Part shown: positions 1-6,028 of the stretch, piece after piece
How the letters are laid out: each line of letters begins with the position of its first letter
Numbering within the stretch: the stretch's first letter is position 1
NCBI GenBank assembly: GCA_021781255.1
Contig: JAJXXG010001159.1
Location: forward strand, 1 to 6,406
Length of the DNA: 6,406 bases
From: Acidobacteriota bacterium
GTDB lineage: Bacteria; Acidobacteriota; Terriglobia; Terriglobales; Acidobacteriaceae
Direction: 5' to 3'
Program-made: the position numbers and the translations under genes
Notes under the pieces: model-generated
The model's database searches: none
Seen by the model: the letters and a program-made list of their open reading frames with translations, nothing else
Told to the model about the DNA's origin: nothing

Positions 1-405
1 GATCGCGATGGTGCTGTCTTTGAGGTACACAAATTGGCCTGGGCTCAGGACGATCGCTTGCGAGACCCCGTCGACAAATCCTTTGGCGCTGATCTTGATG
101 TGATAAGGGATTCCTGGCTTGAGACCATCGAAGTGAAATGCCGCGTCATCGTTTGCAAGGATAATGCGATTTTGTCCAGCGCCGGGCTCTTCAAGGACAA
201 CCTGGGCGCCGGGAACGATGTCACCGTTCGTGTCCATGACGGTGCCGCCGATACTGCTCGGTTGCAGACTGGGTGCAGCCATATTACACCAGCTTGCGCT
301 TCCCGGCTGGGAACCTGACCTGGGTATTTGCTGCGCCACGGCTGGCAAAGCGGCAAATACCCAAAGGAGCAGCAGGCAAAGGATCTGCATCCCGCGCGCC
401 ATCAT
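1..405 (-). CDS. Secreted carboxypeptidase-regulatory-like domain protein (N-terminal part, cut by window edge)
   Basis: Reading the minus strand from ATG at 405 gives 135 uninterrupted codons to base 1, so the C-terminus lies outside. Residues 1-24 form a signal peptide: a short positive start, a hydrophobic run ILCLLLLWVFAALP, then a likely signal-peptidase I site AVA|QQ. Residues about 51-127 look like a carboxypeptidase-regulatory-like (CarboxypepD_reg-like, prealbumin-like beta sandwich) domain. The signature is SIGGTVMDTNGDIVPGAQV, then FHFDGLKPGIPYHIKISAKG and AIVLSPGQ. Small exported proteins of this kind are common in Acidobacteriota; their role is not established, and the domain is usually seen as a binding or structural module. 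A second ATG follows directly at 402; an in-frame TGA lies 11 codons upstream of 405, with one TTG between, so 405 is the natural start. It is divergent from the broken regulator at 797. It could instead be the N-terminus of a longer Oar-like receptor, because the visible part does not reach a plug or barrel. Confidence 0.8.
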   Translation of the reverse strand, partial: MMARGMQILCLLLLWVFAALPAVAQQIPRSGSQPGSASWCNMAAPSLQPSSIGGTVMDTNGDIVPGAQVVLEEPGAGQNRIILANDDAAFHFDGLKPGIPYHIKISAKGFVDGVSQAIVLSPGQFVYLKDSTIAI

Positions 406-725
406 CGGCGTGGCCCTCAACGCCCTTCGCTCGGTTGCTCAACGGCCCAATCATTTTGCTGCAATCCTCGCGCGGTTTCCGTTTCGGCGCCCGGCATGAA
501 CTCATTTCCCTTTCCTGTAATGCTTTTCGCCCTTTGCCCCGCGTACTCGCCATATCCATCCGGGACGTGATGCGACAAGCTCTCTGCCACCCCTCGACCC
601 GACCGGCCTGGATGACTACCCTGGACTTGCAATTGTCATGCCAGATGTTCGCGGCAGGCATGGTCTGATAAGTGTCTAAAAAACAGCGAGATAAGAAACC
701 CAGCAGAGATGTAAGCTTCATCGGA

Positions 726-775
726 TGTCGGCGCCACCGACACCAACACTCGACAACTGTCGGAATTGTGCGACA
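726..775. promoter_or_regulatory. Cluster of TGTCG/CGACA half-sites upstream of regulator start
   Basis: Five copies of the half-site lie within 50 bases. TGTCGG at 726-731 pairs with CCGACA at 737-742 as a perfect 6-bp inverted repeat with a 5-base spacer. CGACA at 751-755 pairs with TGTCG at 758-762 with a 2-base spacer. A further CGACA lies at 771-775. The two TGTCGG copies are 32 bases apart, close to three helical turns. The cluster ends about 10 bases before the ribosome-binding site at 786-790. An operator role is inferred; no known regulator is assigned. Confidence 0.35.
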
Positions 776-785
776 CTCCCTCTTG

Positions 786-790
786 GGGGA
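786..790 (+). promoter_or_regulatory. Ribosome-binding site deciding the start at 797
   Basis: GGGGA lies six bases before ATG 797. The in-frame ATG at 725 has no comparable purine-rich site, so this decides between the two starts. Confidence 0.5.
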
Positions 791-796
791 TCGCAT

Positions 797-1125
797 ATGG
801 AGCCGGCTCTGTCGCCAAGTTGTACACCCGAGGAGTTGGCGTCTTCTGGCGGTGATATTCATCACGAAAGCGAGCGGTTCAAGCTACTCCTGGATCTGAC
901 AAACGCATCGGTGTCGAATCTCGATCTGCCCGATCCCCTTCAGGTGATTTCCGAAAGCATCCGGCAATACATGCACGGCGACCTTGTTTCGGTGTGGTTG
1001 CCGGATGCAGGGCAAAGCCAATTGCGATCGGTAGCGATGGACTTCCCTGATGGCAAGGGATTTGCCAAACGTGATTTACTGCGGCCAATCGATGGCTCCA
1101 GCGTCGGAAAGGCCTTCAGAACCTG
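797..1125 (+). pseudogene. FhlA-like (sigma-54-type activator) GAF-domain regulator, truncated after about 110 residues
   Basis: The protein runs for about 110 residues and resembles the N-terminal GAF domain of acidobacterial FhlA-like, sigma-54-dependent Fis-family activators. Recognisable stretches are ERFKLLLDLTNASVSNLDL, LQVISESIRQYMHGDLVSVW, LRSVAMDFPDGKGF and DGSSVGKAFRTCK. Intact relatives are several hundred residues long and continue into an AAA+ ATPase domain (GAFTGA loop) and a helix-turn-helix. None of that is here: after about 1125 the DNA changes to an IS3 transposase tail, and the frame ends at 1151-1153 after the unrelated residues RGDRNTV. ATG 797 is chosen over the in-frame ATG 725 because GGGGA at 786-790 is well placed before it and 725 falls in the half-site cluster. 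With no ATPase or DNA-binding part it cannot activate transcription; a short sensor-only protein could still be made. Confidence 0.72.
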
Positions 1126-1128
1126 TAA

Positions 1129-1224
1129 GCGTGGCGACAGGAATACAGTGTGAGTCGTCCTCACAGAGATCTGGCCGACCGCACGCCGACCGACTTCGCC
1201 AGTCAGATCGCGGCTAGCCGTTGA
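1129..1224 (+). mobile_element. IS3-family transposase (OrfB, rve integrase) C-terminal remnant
   Basis: In the frame starting at 1129 the DNA reads AWRQEYSVSRPHRDLADRTP then TDFASQIAASR, and a TGA follows at 1222. This matches the conserved end of IS3-type OrfB transposases, where a YN.xRPHxxL..xTPxxFA block closes the rve (DDE) integrase domain. A TAA precedes it in frame at 1126-1128, so nothing more of the transposase survives upstream: the D, D and E catalytic residues are gone. It abuts the truncated FhlA-like reading on its left and the recombinase tail on its right. The IS3 right-hand inverted repeat could not be found, because the sequence changes immediately after AASR. This is a dead relic. 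Confidence 0.72.
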
Positions 1225-1372
1225 TACCTACGGCCACCTCGTTCCGAGCGCAGATGTCGGTTTCGTAGATCGGCTGGACGCGAAGCCGAAGAAGAAACGA
1301 CCGAAGCGGAAGCGCCCAAACGCAACTCAGGCGCAACCACTCCGTGTAGTTGCGCCTACAATGCCTTCATAA
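1220..1372 (+). pseudogene. Tyrosine recombinase / phage-type integrase, C-terminal remnant
   Basis: The frame from 1220 to the TAA at 1370-1372 encodes about 50 residues beginning VDTYGHLVPSADVGFVDRLD. The TYGHL motif carries the nucleophilic tyrosine of tyrosine recombinases (Phage_integrase family), and the following lysine/arginine-rich tail (AKPKKKRPKRKRP) is a plausible natural C-terminus. The rest of the catalytic domain (R...H-x-x-R) and the core-binding domain are missing; upstream is IS3 sequence in another frame. The break lies near 1216-1222, where the IS3 frame reaches its stop. No attachment-site repeat or tRNA is visible nearby. The natural stop is preserved, so the 3' end of the original gene is probably in place and the 5' part was lost. 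Confidence 0.72.
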
Positions 1373-1382
1373 GTTGCTGATT

Positions 1383-1560
1383 CTAAATGGCTTCAGAGAT
1401 TGACTCGGAGGCCGTTTCCGCGTTTGGTGGGAACTTGGGCAAATCTTGGGCAAGGAATTCTTTGTCCAGAAGCGCCCCGAGTTCGTTGGCTACCCGGAGG
1501 CGGCGCAGTTTGTTGGCGCGAAATCCAGTTCCAGTGAGGGCCAGGATCACGTCGCCAGTG
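1383..1560 (-). pseudogene. Unrecognised C-terminal gene fragment, minus strand
   Basis: The minus strand from about 1560 to the TAG at 1383-1385 gives a protein-like ending of about 58 residues: TGDVILALTGTGFRANKLRR, then LRVANELGALLDKEFLAQDL, then PKFPPNAETASESISEAI. Its composition is far more protein-like than the overlapping plus-strand reading, which is rich in Arg and Ser. Further upstream on this strand the frame becomes antisense to the ISAs1 transposase, so the 5' part was lost there. I do not recognise the family. The VILALTGTGF stretch faintly recalls the C-terminal part of threonine-synthase-like PLP enzymes, but that is too weak to call. It converges on the recombinase tail, the two stops being about 10 bases apart. 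Confidence 0.4.
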
Positions 1561-2038
1561 ATGATGGAAACCGCACAGCGGCTGCGCCTGTCGGACGTTT
1601 TTGTGTCGATTCATGATTCCCGGCAGCCGGGCAAAGTAAAGCACGATTTTGTGGAGTTGCTGGTAGTGGTGGTCAACGGGGTTTGGGTGGGGGCCGACAG
1701 CTTTGAAGGGATCGAACTGTGGGCCAACGAGAAGTTGGATTGGCTCAGGAGCTATCTTCGTTTGCAGAACGGCATTCCCTCGCACGACACCTTTGGCCGC
1801 GTCTTTGACTTGATCGATCCTGGCCAATGCGAGCAAGCTTTCCGGCTCTGGATGCGCGGTGTATTACCCGCTTGGATATTGCCTTCAACGACGATCAGAT
1901 GCGCGCTCGCACACGCCACGCCGCGCACAATCTGGCCTCTCTGAAACAGCTCACCCTGAACCTGATCCGCATGGATCCGGTGAAACGAAAAGGCGGAATC
2001 AGACCAGACGAATTATCGCCGCCGCAACCGACAACTAC
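1561..2038 (+). pseudogene. ISAs1-family transposase, N- and C-terminal pieces joined with loss of catalytic core
   Basis: Two transposase pieces are joined at about 1865. The N-terminal piece (about 100 residues, from 1561 or 1564) is in one frame and the C-terminal piece, read from about 1866, is in another. The joint shows a short shared CGCTTG-like overlap, as expected of deletion by slippage or short-homology recombination. Intact family members cut and rejoin DNA through a DDE active site in the region lost here. The frame of the N-terminal piece closes at 1942-1944 after unrelated residues, so the translated product would be a non-catalytic fragment. Confidence 0.7.
1930..2038 (+). repeat. 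Inverted repeat, copy 1 (ISAs1 3' coding end)
   Basis: These 109 bases match the reverse complement of 6298-6406 with two differences (positions 2024 and 2028). The match stops at the right only because the window ends, so the true repeat may be longer. It covers the C-terminal transposase residues LASLKQLTLNLIRMDPVKR and the start of the shifted tail. Confidence 0.95.
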
Positions 2039-2054
2039 TCATGCGATCACCCTG

Positions 2055-2413
2055 AAGAACTGGGCAAGTTGCGGTTTCATGTCCATACTGTTATGAAACT
2101 TTTAATTTTGTCTGCACGTCTACAGAGTAAGCCTGTAGTTAGCGCTGCGTTTGTGCGTCGCCGAATTTTTGTGAGCGATGTCGGCGAACCATGACAGGGC
2201 ACTGCGACTGATGGTGTCCGGCCAAGTGGGAAGTGCGTCATAGTGTCTGCATGGCAAGCTGATGGCCGCGCGACAAGTGAAAGGAGATTGTTGGAAGTCC
2301 TATTTCCTCCGATGGCTTTGGGATACTGCCCGGGAGCCATTGGTGTGGGCGGTCGGAGAATCTCCCACGTGGGAATGCTGTTCACAGTGTAGTAAACCGA
2401 AACAGGAGACATT
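2055..2413 (+). other. Gene-free leader between the ISAs1 right end and the receptor gene
   Basis: No convincing protein gene is present. Visible structure: a 6-bp stem CTACAG/CTGTAG at 2120-2125 and 2133-2138; a possible 34-codon leader reading at 2291-2392 preceded by AAGGAG; a 12-bp palindrome at 2363-2374; and the ribosome-binding site of the receptor. The receptor promoter must lie here or in the IS end, but I could not identify a good -35/-10 pair. Confidence 0.6.
2363..2374. promoter_or_regulatory. 12-bp perfect palindrome TCCCACGTGGGA
   Basis: TCCCACGTGGGA is identical on both strands and contains a CACGTG core. It lies about 40-55 bases upstream of the two candidate receptor starts, a usual place for an operator. 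The regulator is unknown and the role is inferred from position only. Confidence 0.35.
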
Positions 2414-2424
2414 ATGTTAGGAGG
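2404..2424 (+). promoter_or_regulatory. Two successive ribosome-binding sites for the receptor gene
   Basis: AGGAGA at 2404-2409 is four bases before ATG 2414, and AGGAGG at 2419-2424 is four bases before ATG 2429. Both starts are in frame and differ by five residues. The second site is the perfect consensus and is preferred. Confidence 0.6.
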
Positions 2425-2428
2425 CTTT

Positions 2429-5400
2429 ATGCTTAAGTTCTCTTTGGGTAAAGTGAAAATAGTCTGTGGAGCGCTGGCCGTGCTTTTGTTAAGTGCACTT
2501 GCCGTCAGCAACTTACAGGCGCAGGTGAACACAGCCGTTCTTTCCGGCACCGCCTTGGATACCACCGGTGCGGTGGTCGCAGGAGCCCAGATCGACGCGA
2601 AAAACGTCGGCACGGGCATCTCCTATGTTGCCACTACCGACGGGGCCGGGCGCTACACCATACCGGAAATGCCGATCGGCACCTACAACGTTTCAGCGCA
2701 GAAGTCAGGTTTCCAGAAGATGGTGCAAACCGGGGTCATACTGACCGTCGGCGCGCACCCGGTGCTCGACTTTACTCTCAAGGTGGGTCATACCGAGGAA
2801 GTGGTCGAGGTGCATGGCCAGGCTTCCACCGTGGACACCACCACAGCCGCAGTGGGCCAGTTGGTTTCGCCCGTCCAGATGGCGGACCTGCCGCTGAATG
2901 GCCGCAACTTCACTGATCTGCTCGCGCTGGCGCCAGGCGTAGGGACTGTGCCTGCTGGTGGCGTAGGCGGCGGCATGTCGCCCACCGTCTACGGTATGGA
3001 AACGAACTATGCCGTCTCCGGCTCCCGTCCGGTGGGAACCTCCTACATGATGGATGACCTCGAGAGCGTAGACGCTCAGGACCACGGCACCGGGGCCGGC
3101 TCGATCGGGACTTCCCTGGGGATGGAGGGGATCCAGGAATTCCAGATTATGACCAACACGTACAGCGCGGAATTCGGCGGCACCGGCGCGGCGATCAACA
3201 TGGTCACCAAGTCGGGCACCAACCTCCTGCACGGATCGGCGTACGAATATGTCCGCAACAGCGCCATGGATGCCACGAACTACTTCGATGTCCCCGGCTA
3301 CAAGCCGTCCTTCGAGAGGAATCAGTTTGGCGGTTCGCTGGGAGGCCCCATCAAGAAGGACAAAGCCTTCTACTTCGTCAACTACGAGGAATTGCGCGCG
3401 TCGACGGGCGCGACTAGTAGGAATGTCGTGCCGACCTCTCTGCCCGACCTGTACGCGGCGGCCGGCTACACGGGAAGCGGAACGAACTGGACAAATCCTG
3501 CTTACCCTTTCAGTGGGCCGATTCCCGTGCTGACGCAGCAGCTACTCGCAGAATATCCGACAGCCCCAAACCCAAACCCCCAATGCCCGAATGTAACCAA
3601 TATCGCCCTTTTGGGCGGCACGAGCCTCTACTGCTGGATAGCGACCAATATCCAAAACGAGGAATACGGTCTGGGGCGCGTTGACTATAACTTCGGCCCC
3701 AAGGACAGCGCGTTCGCCCGCTACACCATCGAGAATGCCTATCAATTAATCCCGTCTGCTCTCAATACAGGCAATCAGGGATGGCCGGAGGTCGACAACG
3801 AGCGGAATCAGTACGTCAGCGTTGAAGAGCGGCATGTGTTTTCGCCCACGATCCTCAACGAACTCCATTTCGGGCTCGTACGGCTCAACTTCCAGACGCT
3901 GGCTGGCGGCATCAACGGAACGGATGCCCTGAATCAGGTTGCCGGCAGGCCGGATATGGTCTGGGCTGGCGGCCAAGGGCTCGCGGGTATAGGTCCCCCG
4001 GTTACGAGTCCGAGCCTGGGCGTCACCAACCGCTTCAGCGTCGGCGATTACGTTGTCCTTACCAAGGGAGCGCACAGCATCCATGTCGGCGTCGACTTCA
4101 CCCGCGTGCAGTCGAACTCCATGGGGACCGACTACGCCGGCGGCGATTGGATCTTCTTCGGCTTGAACTATTGTCTAGCTCCTGCCAATCCGGCCCTGCC
4201 TGTGAGCGCGGACAACCCCTGCCTTTTTGCCGGGGGCGGATCGCTGCAGGGGAGCCCGTTCATAGCGTATACCGGGGTCGACCCCAGTTATACCTATACA
4301 ACCCCAAGCGGCACCAGTTATCCCTATACTCCTAATCGCTACTGGCGTCAGAATTGGCTGAGCCCTTACATCCAGGACGACTGGAAGATCGGCAAGCGGC
4401 TCACTTTGAATTTGGGTGTGCGCTATGAGTGGGCCAGCAATCCGACGACCGTCGGTGAGCCCGTGTTCGTGCTCCCCAATGGCTTAACTCCGACCGCGAC
4501 GGAGAGCAGCTTCGTCGCCGCGCAGCATCCCTTTGCCAGCAATCCCAATGTCAAGAACATCGATCCGCGCATCGGACTGGCCTACGACCCGTTCGGGGAT
4601 CACAAAACCTCCATTCGCGCCGGCTTCGCCATGTACCACGAGCCGGTCACCGCGCGTACCTTCGCCGTGTCGTTTACCCCGAATAACCCGATATACCAAG
4701 TTACACTTCCTACGCTTTACGGTTTGTATCCCAACTTGCCCACGGGTCTCCTCCCGGGTGTCGCGACTGGAGGTATCACCTGGTTTGCCTCCATCTTCAG
4801 CAATGTGGACACGTCGCCCTATGTAATGCAGTACAACCTGACCGTACAGCGCCAGTTGCCGAAGGGACTGTTGTTCAACATCGGCTACAACGGTTCCAGT
4901 GGCGTTCACGAGTTCTCGGAGATTCAAGGCAACCTTCCGACCTACTTATCCATTGACCCCAACGCTGCGGCGGACCTCAAAACTGGAGACTACACTTTAC
5001 CCGGCGGGGGTCAACCCAACGGAACGGGGGCGCCGGGCACGTTGAATAACCCGTTTGTAGGCACGCACTTGAATCCGAACTTCGCCGGGATAGGAGCGAT
5101 GGAGCCCATTGCGCATTCCAGCTACAACTCTTTGCAGACCAGCGTGACCCGGCAGTTCGCCCGGGGCCTGGCGGGCAATGCCGGTTACACCTGGTCCAGG
5201 TGCATCGACAGCGGCTCGGCCAGCTCCGGCTTTGAACAAGGCCAGTTTGGCGTCTACGATGTATACAACCCGAAGCTGGATCGCGGTCTCTGTAGCTATA
5301 ACGCCAACCAGGTGTTTACCGCGAACGCCATTTATGAGCTGCCGTTCCACGGCAATCGGGTGGTGAGCGGCTGGCAAATCAGTCCCATCATCAGCCGCTC

Positions 5401-5971
5401 AACCGGCCTGCCCATCAACGTGCAGAACATGATAATCGCTTATCAATCCAACTTCGGAGGCTCGGTGGAAGGCGAGCGTCCGCAGCGGGTGCCCGGCTGC
5501 AATCCGCTGGTTAGGAAAGTTCACTCCGAGTGGTGGAATCCCGCGTGTTTCGTCGAGATGCCCTATGGCACCATCGGCGATTCCGGCCGCGACTCGATCC
5601 CCAACCCCAGTTCCTTCAACATGGACTTCTCGCTCGTGAAGAATACCAAGCTGACCGAGAGGACCTATGTGCAGATCCGGGCGGAGTTCTTCGATATCCT
5701 GAACCACCCCAACTTCGTCATTGGGTCTCAGGCGTACTTGATGAGTACCTTCACCACACTCAATGCCAATAATGCAAACTACAACTTAATCAACGACCCG
5801 GCTGCCTATGAGCCGCCGAACCCAGCCACCGGATCCGCCGGCGGCGCGATCTGCAACCCCTCGGGGAGTCCTACGGGGGTTGAGGTCGGCCCCTGCTACG
5901 TCAGCTCGACGGCTTCGGGGCTCGCCATCGGCAATCGCGAGGTCCAGTTCGCTGTGAAGCTTACCTTCTAG
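2429..5971 (+). CDS. Oar-like TonB-dependent outer-membrane protein with carboxypeptidase-regulatory-like domain
   Basis: This intact gene encodes 1180 residues (1185 if ATG 2414 is used), the usual size for acidobacterial Oar-like TonB-dependent proteins. Residues 1-31 are a signal peptide: basic MLKFSLGKVK, a hydrophobic core, and a likely cut after LQA. Residues about 32-125 are a carboxypeptidase-regulatory-like domain (LSGTALDTTGAVVAGAQI, GRYTIPEMPIGTYNVSAQKS). A plug domain follows with LNGRNFTDLLALAPGV (from about 156), MMDDLESVDAQDHGT (from 207) and IQEFQIMTNTYSAEFGG/MVTKSGTNLLHGS (235-275). The rest is a beta-barrel, with typical strands such as YIQDDWKIGKRLTLNLGVRY (near 647) and NPNVKNIDPRIGLAYDPFG (near 705). 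The last residue is Phe (KLTF), the usual signal for outer-membrane assembly. The family is thought to take up large or carbohydrate/peptide substrates or act in the envelope; no substrate can be named, and no clear TonB box was seen. There is no TonB, ExbB/ExbD or enzyme gene in the window. It stands alone, bracketed by inverted ISAs1 ends. Confidence 0.93.
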   Translation: MLKFSLGKVKIVCGALAVLLLSALAVSNLQAQVNTAVLSGTALDTTGAVVAGAQIDAKNVGTGISYVATTDGAGRYTIPEMPIGTYNVSAQKSGFQKMVQTGVILTVGAHPVLDFTLKVGHTEEVVEVHGQASTVDTTTAAVGQLVSPVQMADLPLNGRNFTDLLALAPGVGTVPAGGVGGGMSPTVYGMETNYAVSGSRPVGTSYMMDDLESVDAQDHGTGAGSIGTSLGMEGIQEFQIMTNTYSAEFGGTGAAINMVTKSGTNLLHGSAYEYVRNSAMDATNYFDVPGYKPSFERNQFGGSLGGPIKKDKAFYFVNYEELRASTGATSRNVVPTSLPDLYAAAGYTGSGTNWTNPAYPFSGPIPVLTQQLLAEYPTAPNPNPQCPNVTNIALLGGTSLYCWIATNIQNEEYGLGRVDYNFGPKDSAFARYTIENAYQLIPSALNTGNQGWPEVDNERNQYVSVEERHVFSPTILNELHFGLVRLNFQTLAGGINGTDALNQVAGRPDMVWAGGQGLAGIGPPVTSPSLGVTNRFSVGDYVVLTKGAHSIHVGVDFTRVQSNSMGTDYAGGDWIFFGLNYCLAPANPALPVSADNPCLFAGGGSLQGSPFIAYTGVDPSYTYTTPSGTSYPYTPNRYWRQNWLSPYIQDDWKIGKRLTLNLGVRYEWASNPTTVGEPVFVLPNGLTPTATESSFVAAQHPFASNPNVKNIDPRIGLAYDPFGDHKTSIRAGFAMYHEPVTARTFAVSFTPNNPIYQVTLPTLYGLYPNLPTGLLPGVATGGITWFASIFSNVDTSPYVMQYNLTVQRQLPKGLLFNIGYNGSSGVHEFSEIQGNLPTYLSIDPNAAADLKTGDYTLPGGGQPNGTGAPGTLNNPFVGTHLNPNFAGIGAMEPIAHSSYNSLQTSVTRQFARGLAGNAGYTWSRCIDSGSASSGFEQGQFGVYDVYNPKLDRGLCSYNANQVFTANAIYELPFHGNRVVSGWQISPIISRSTGLPINVQNMIIAYQSNFGGSVEGERPQRVPGCNPLVRKVHSEWWNPACFVEMPYGTIGDSGRDSIPNPSSFNMDFSLVKNTKLTERTYVQIRAEFFDILNHPNFVIGSQAYLMSTFTTLNANNANYNLINDPAAYEPPNPATGSAGGAICNPSGSPTGVEVGPCYVSSTASGLAIGNREVQFAVKLTF

Positions 5972-6002
5972 ACTCGAACGCGATCCTTCAACCACTATCC
6001 CG

Positions 6003-6028
6003 GGCGGCGGCCCTTCAGGGTTGCCGCC
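6003..6028 (+). terminator. GC-rich hairpin downstream of the receptor (possible terminator)
   Basis: GGCGGCGGCCC (6003-6013), loop TTCA, and GGGTTGCCGCC (6018-6028) form an 11-bp stem with two G-U pairs, starting 31 bases after the receptor stop. No T-run follows, so it is not a classical intrinsic terminator; a 3'-end-protecting or weak-terminator role is possible. Confidence 0.5.

Larger units (their letters stand above)
406..796. other. Divergent intergenic region without a supported gene
   Basis: This 391-base stretch separates the left-edge secreted protein (minus) from the FhlA-like fragment (plus). Reading frames here are short or arginine/cysteine-rich and have no family resemblance. 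It should hold the promoters of both divergent genes, but I could not pick a convincing -35/-10 pair. Visible structure: an inverted repeat CATGCC/GGCATG at 637-642 and 657-662, and the TGTCG/CGACA cluster at 726-775. Confidence 0.6.
1561..2054 (+). mobile_element. ISAs1-family insertion sequence, internally deleted, left end missing
   Basis: From ATG 1561 the frame encodes the N-terminal ISAs1 transposase region (DDE_Tnp_1-associated): VFVSIHDSRQPGKVKHDF, the family block NGIPSHDTFGRVF, and RLWMRGVLPAW near 1865. The very next bases read as the far C-terminus in another frame: RLDIAFNDDQMRARTRHAA, then NLASLKQLTLNLIRMDPVKR. About 200 residues of a normal transposase of roughly 370, including the whole DDE core, are therefore missing. 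A third frame gives TRRIIAAATDNY further on. Relative to the inverted copy at the right edge there is also a 68-base deletion at 2038/2039. The right terminal sequence is TCATGCGATCACCCTG at 2039-2054. I could not find its inverted partner on the left, so the left end is probably lost. The element cannot transpose on its own. Confidence 0.78.

Noticed and set aside
34..668. Several plus-strand frames over the left-edge gene
   Set aside because: They lie antisense to the signal-peptide/regulatory-domain gene or in its upstream region, and show no domain or ribosome-binding site.
284..865. Long minus-strand reading frame of 193 codons
   Set aside because: It overlaps the left-edge secreted gene in another frame, is rich in Arg, Cys and Trp, and matches no recognisable family; a shadow frame.
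1387..1560. N-terminal extension of the ISAs1 transposase back to ATG 1387
   Set aside because: The 58 extra residues are Arg/Ser-rich and unlike the family N-terminus; the minus strand reads as a better protein there.
1543..1560. Left terminal inverted repeat of ISAs1 copy 1
   Set aside because: CAGGATCACGTCGCC shares only its first four bases convincingly with the right-end sequence CAGGGTGATCGCATGA.
2069..2097. Outward promoter at the IS right end (TTGCGG, 17 bases, TATGAA)
   Set aside because: Only three and four of six consensus bases match; not enough to call.
2120..2138. CTACAG/CTGTAG stem as a terminator
   Set aside because: Only 6 bp, moderate GC and no T-run after it.
4484..4927. 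Minus-strand frame of 147 codons inside the receptor
   Set aside because: Antisense to a well-conserved barrel region; no ribosome-binding site or domain.
5399..5707. Minus-strand frames over the receptor 3' end
   Set aside because: Shadows caused by the codon bias of the receptor gene.
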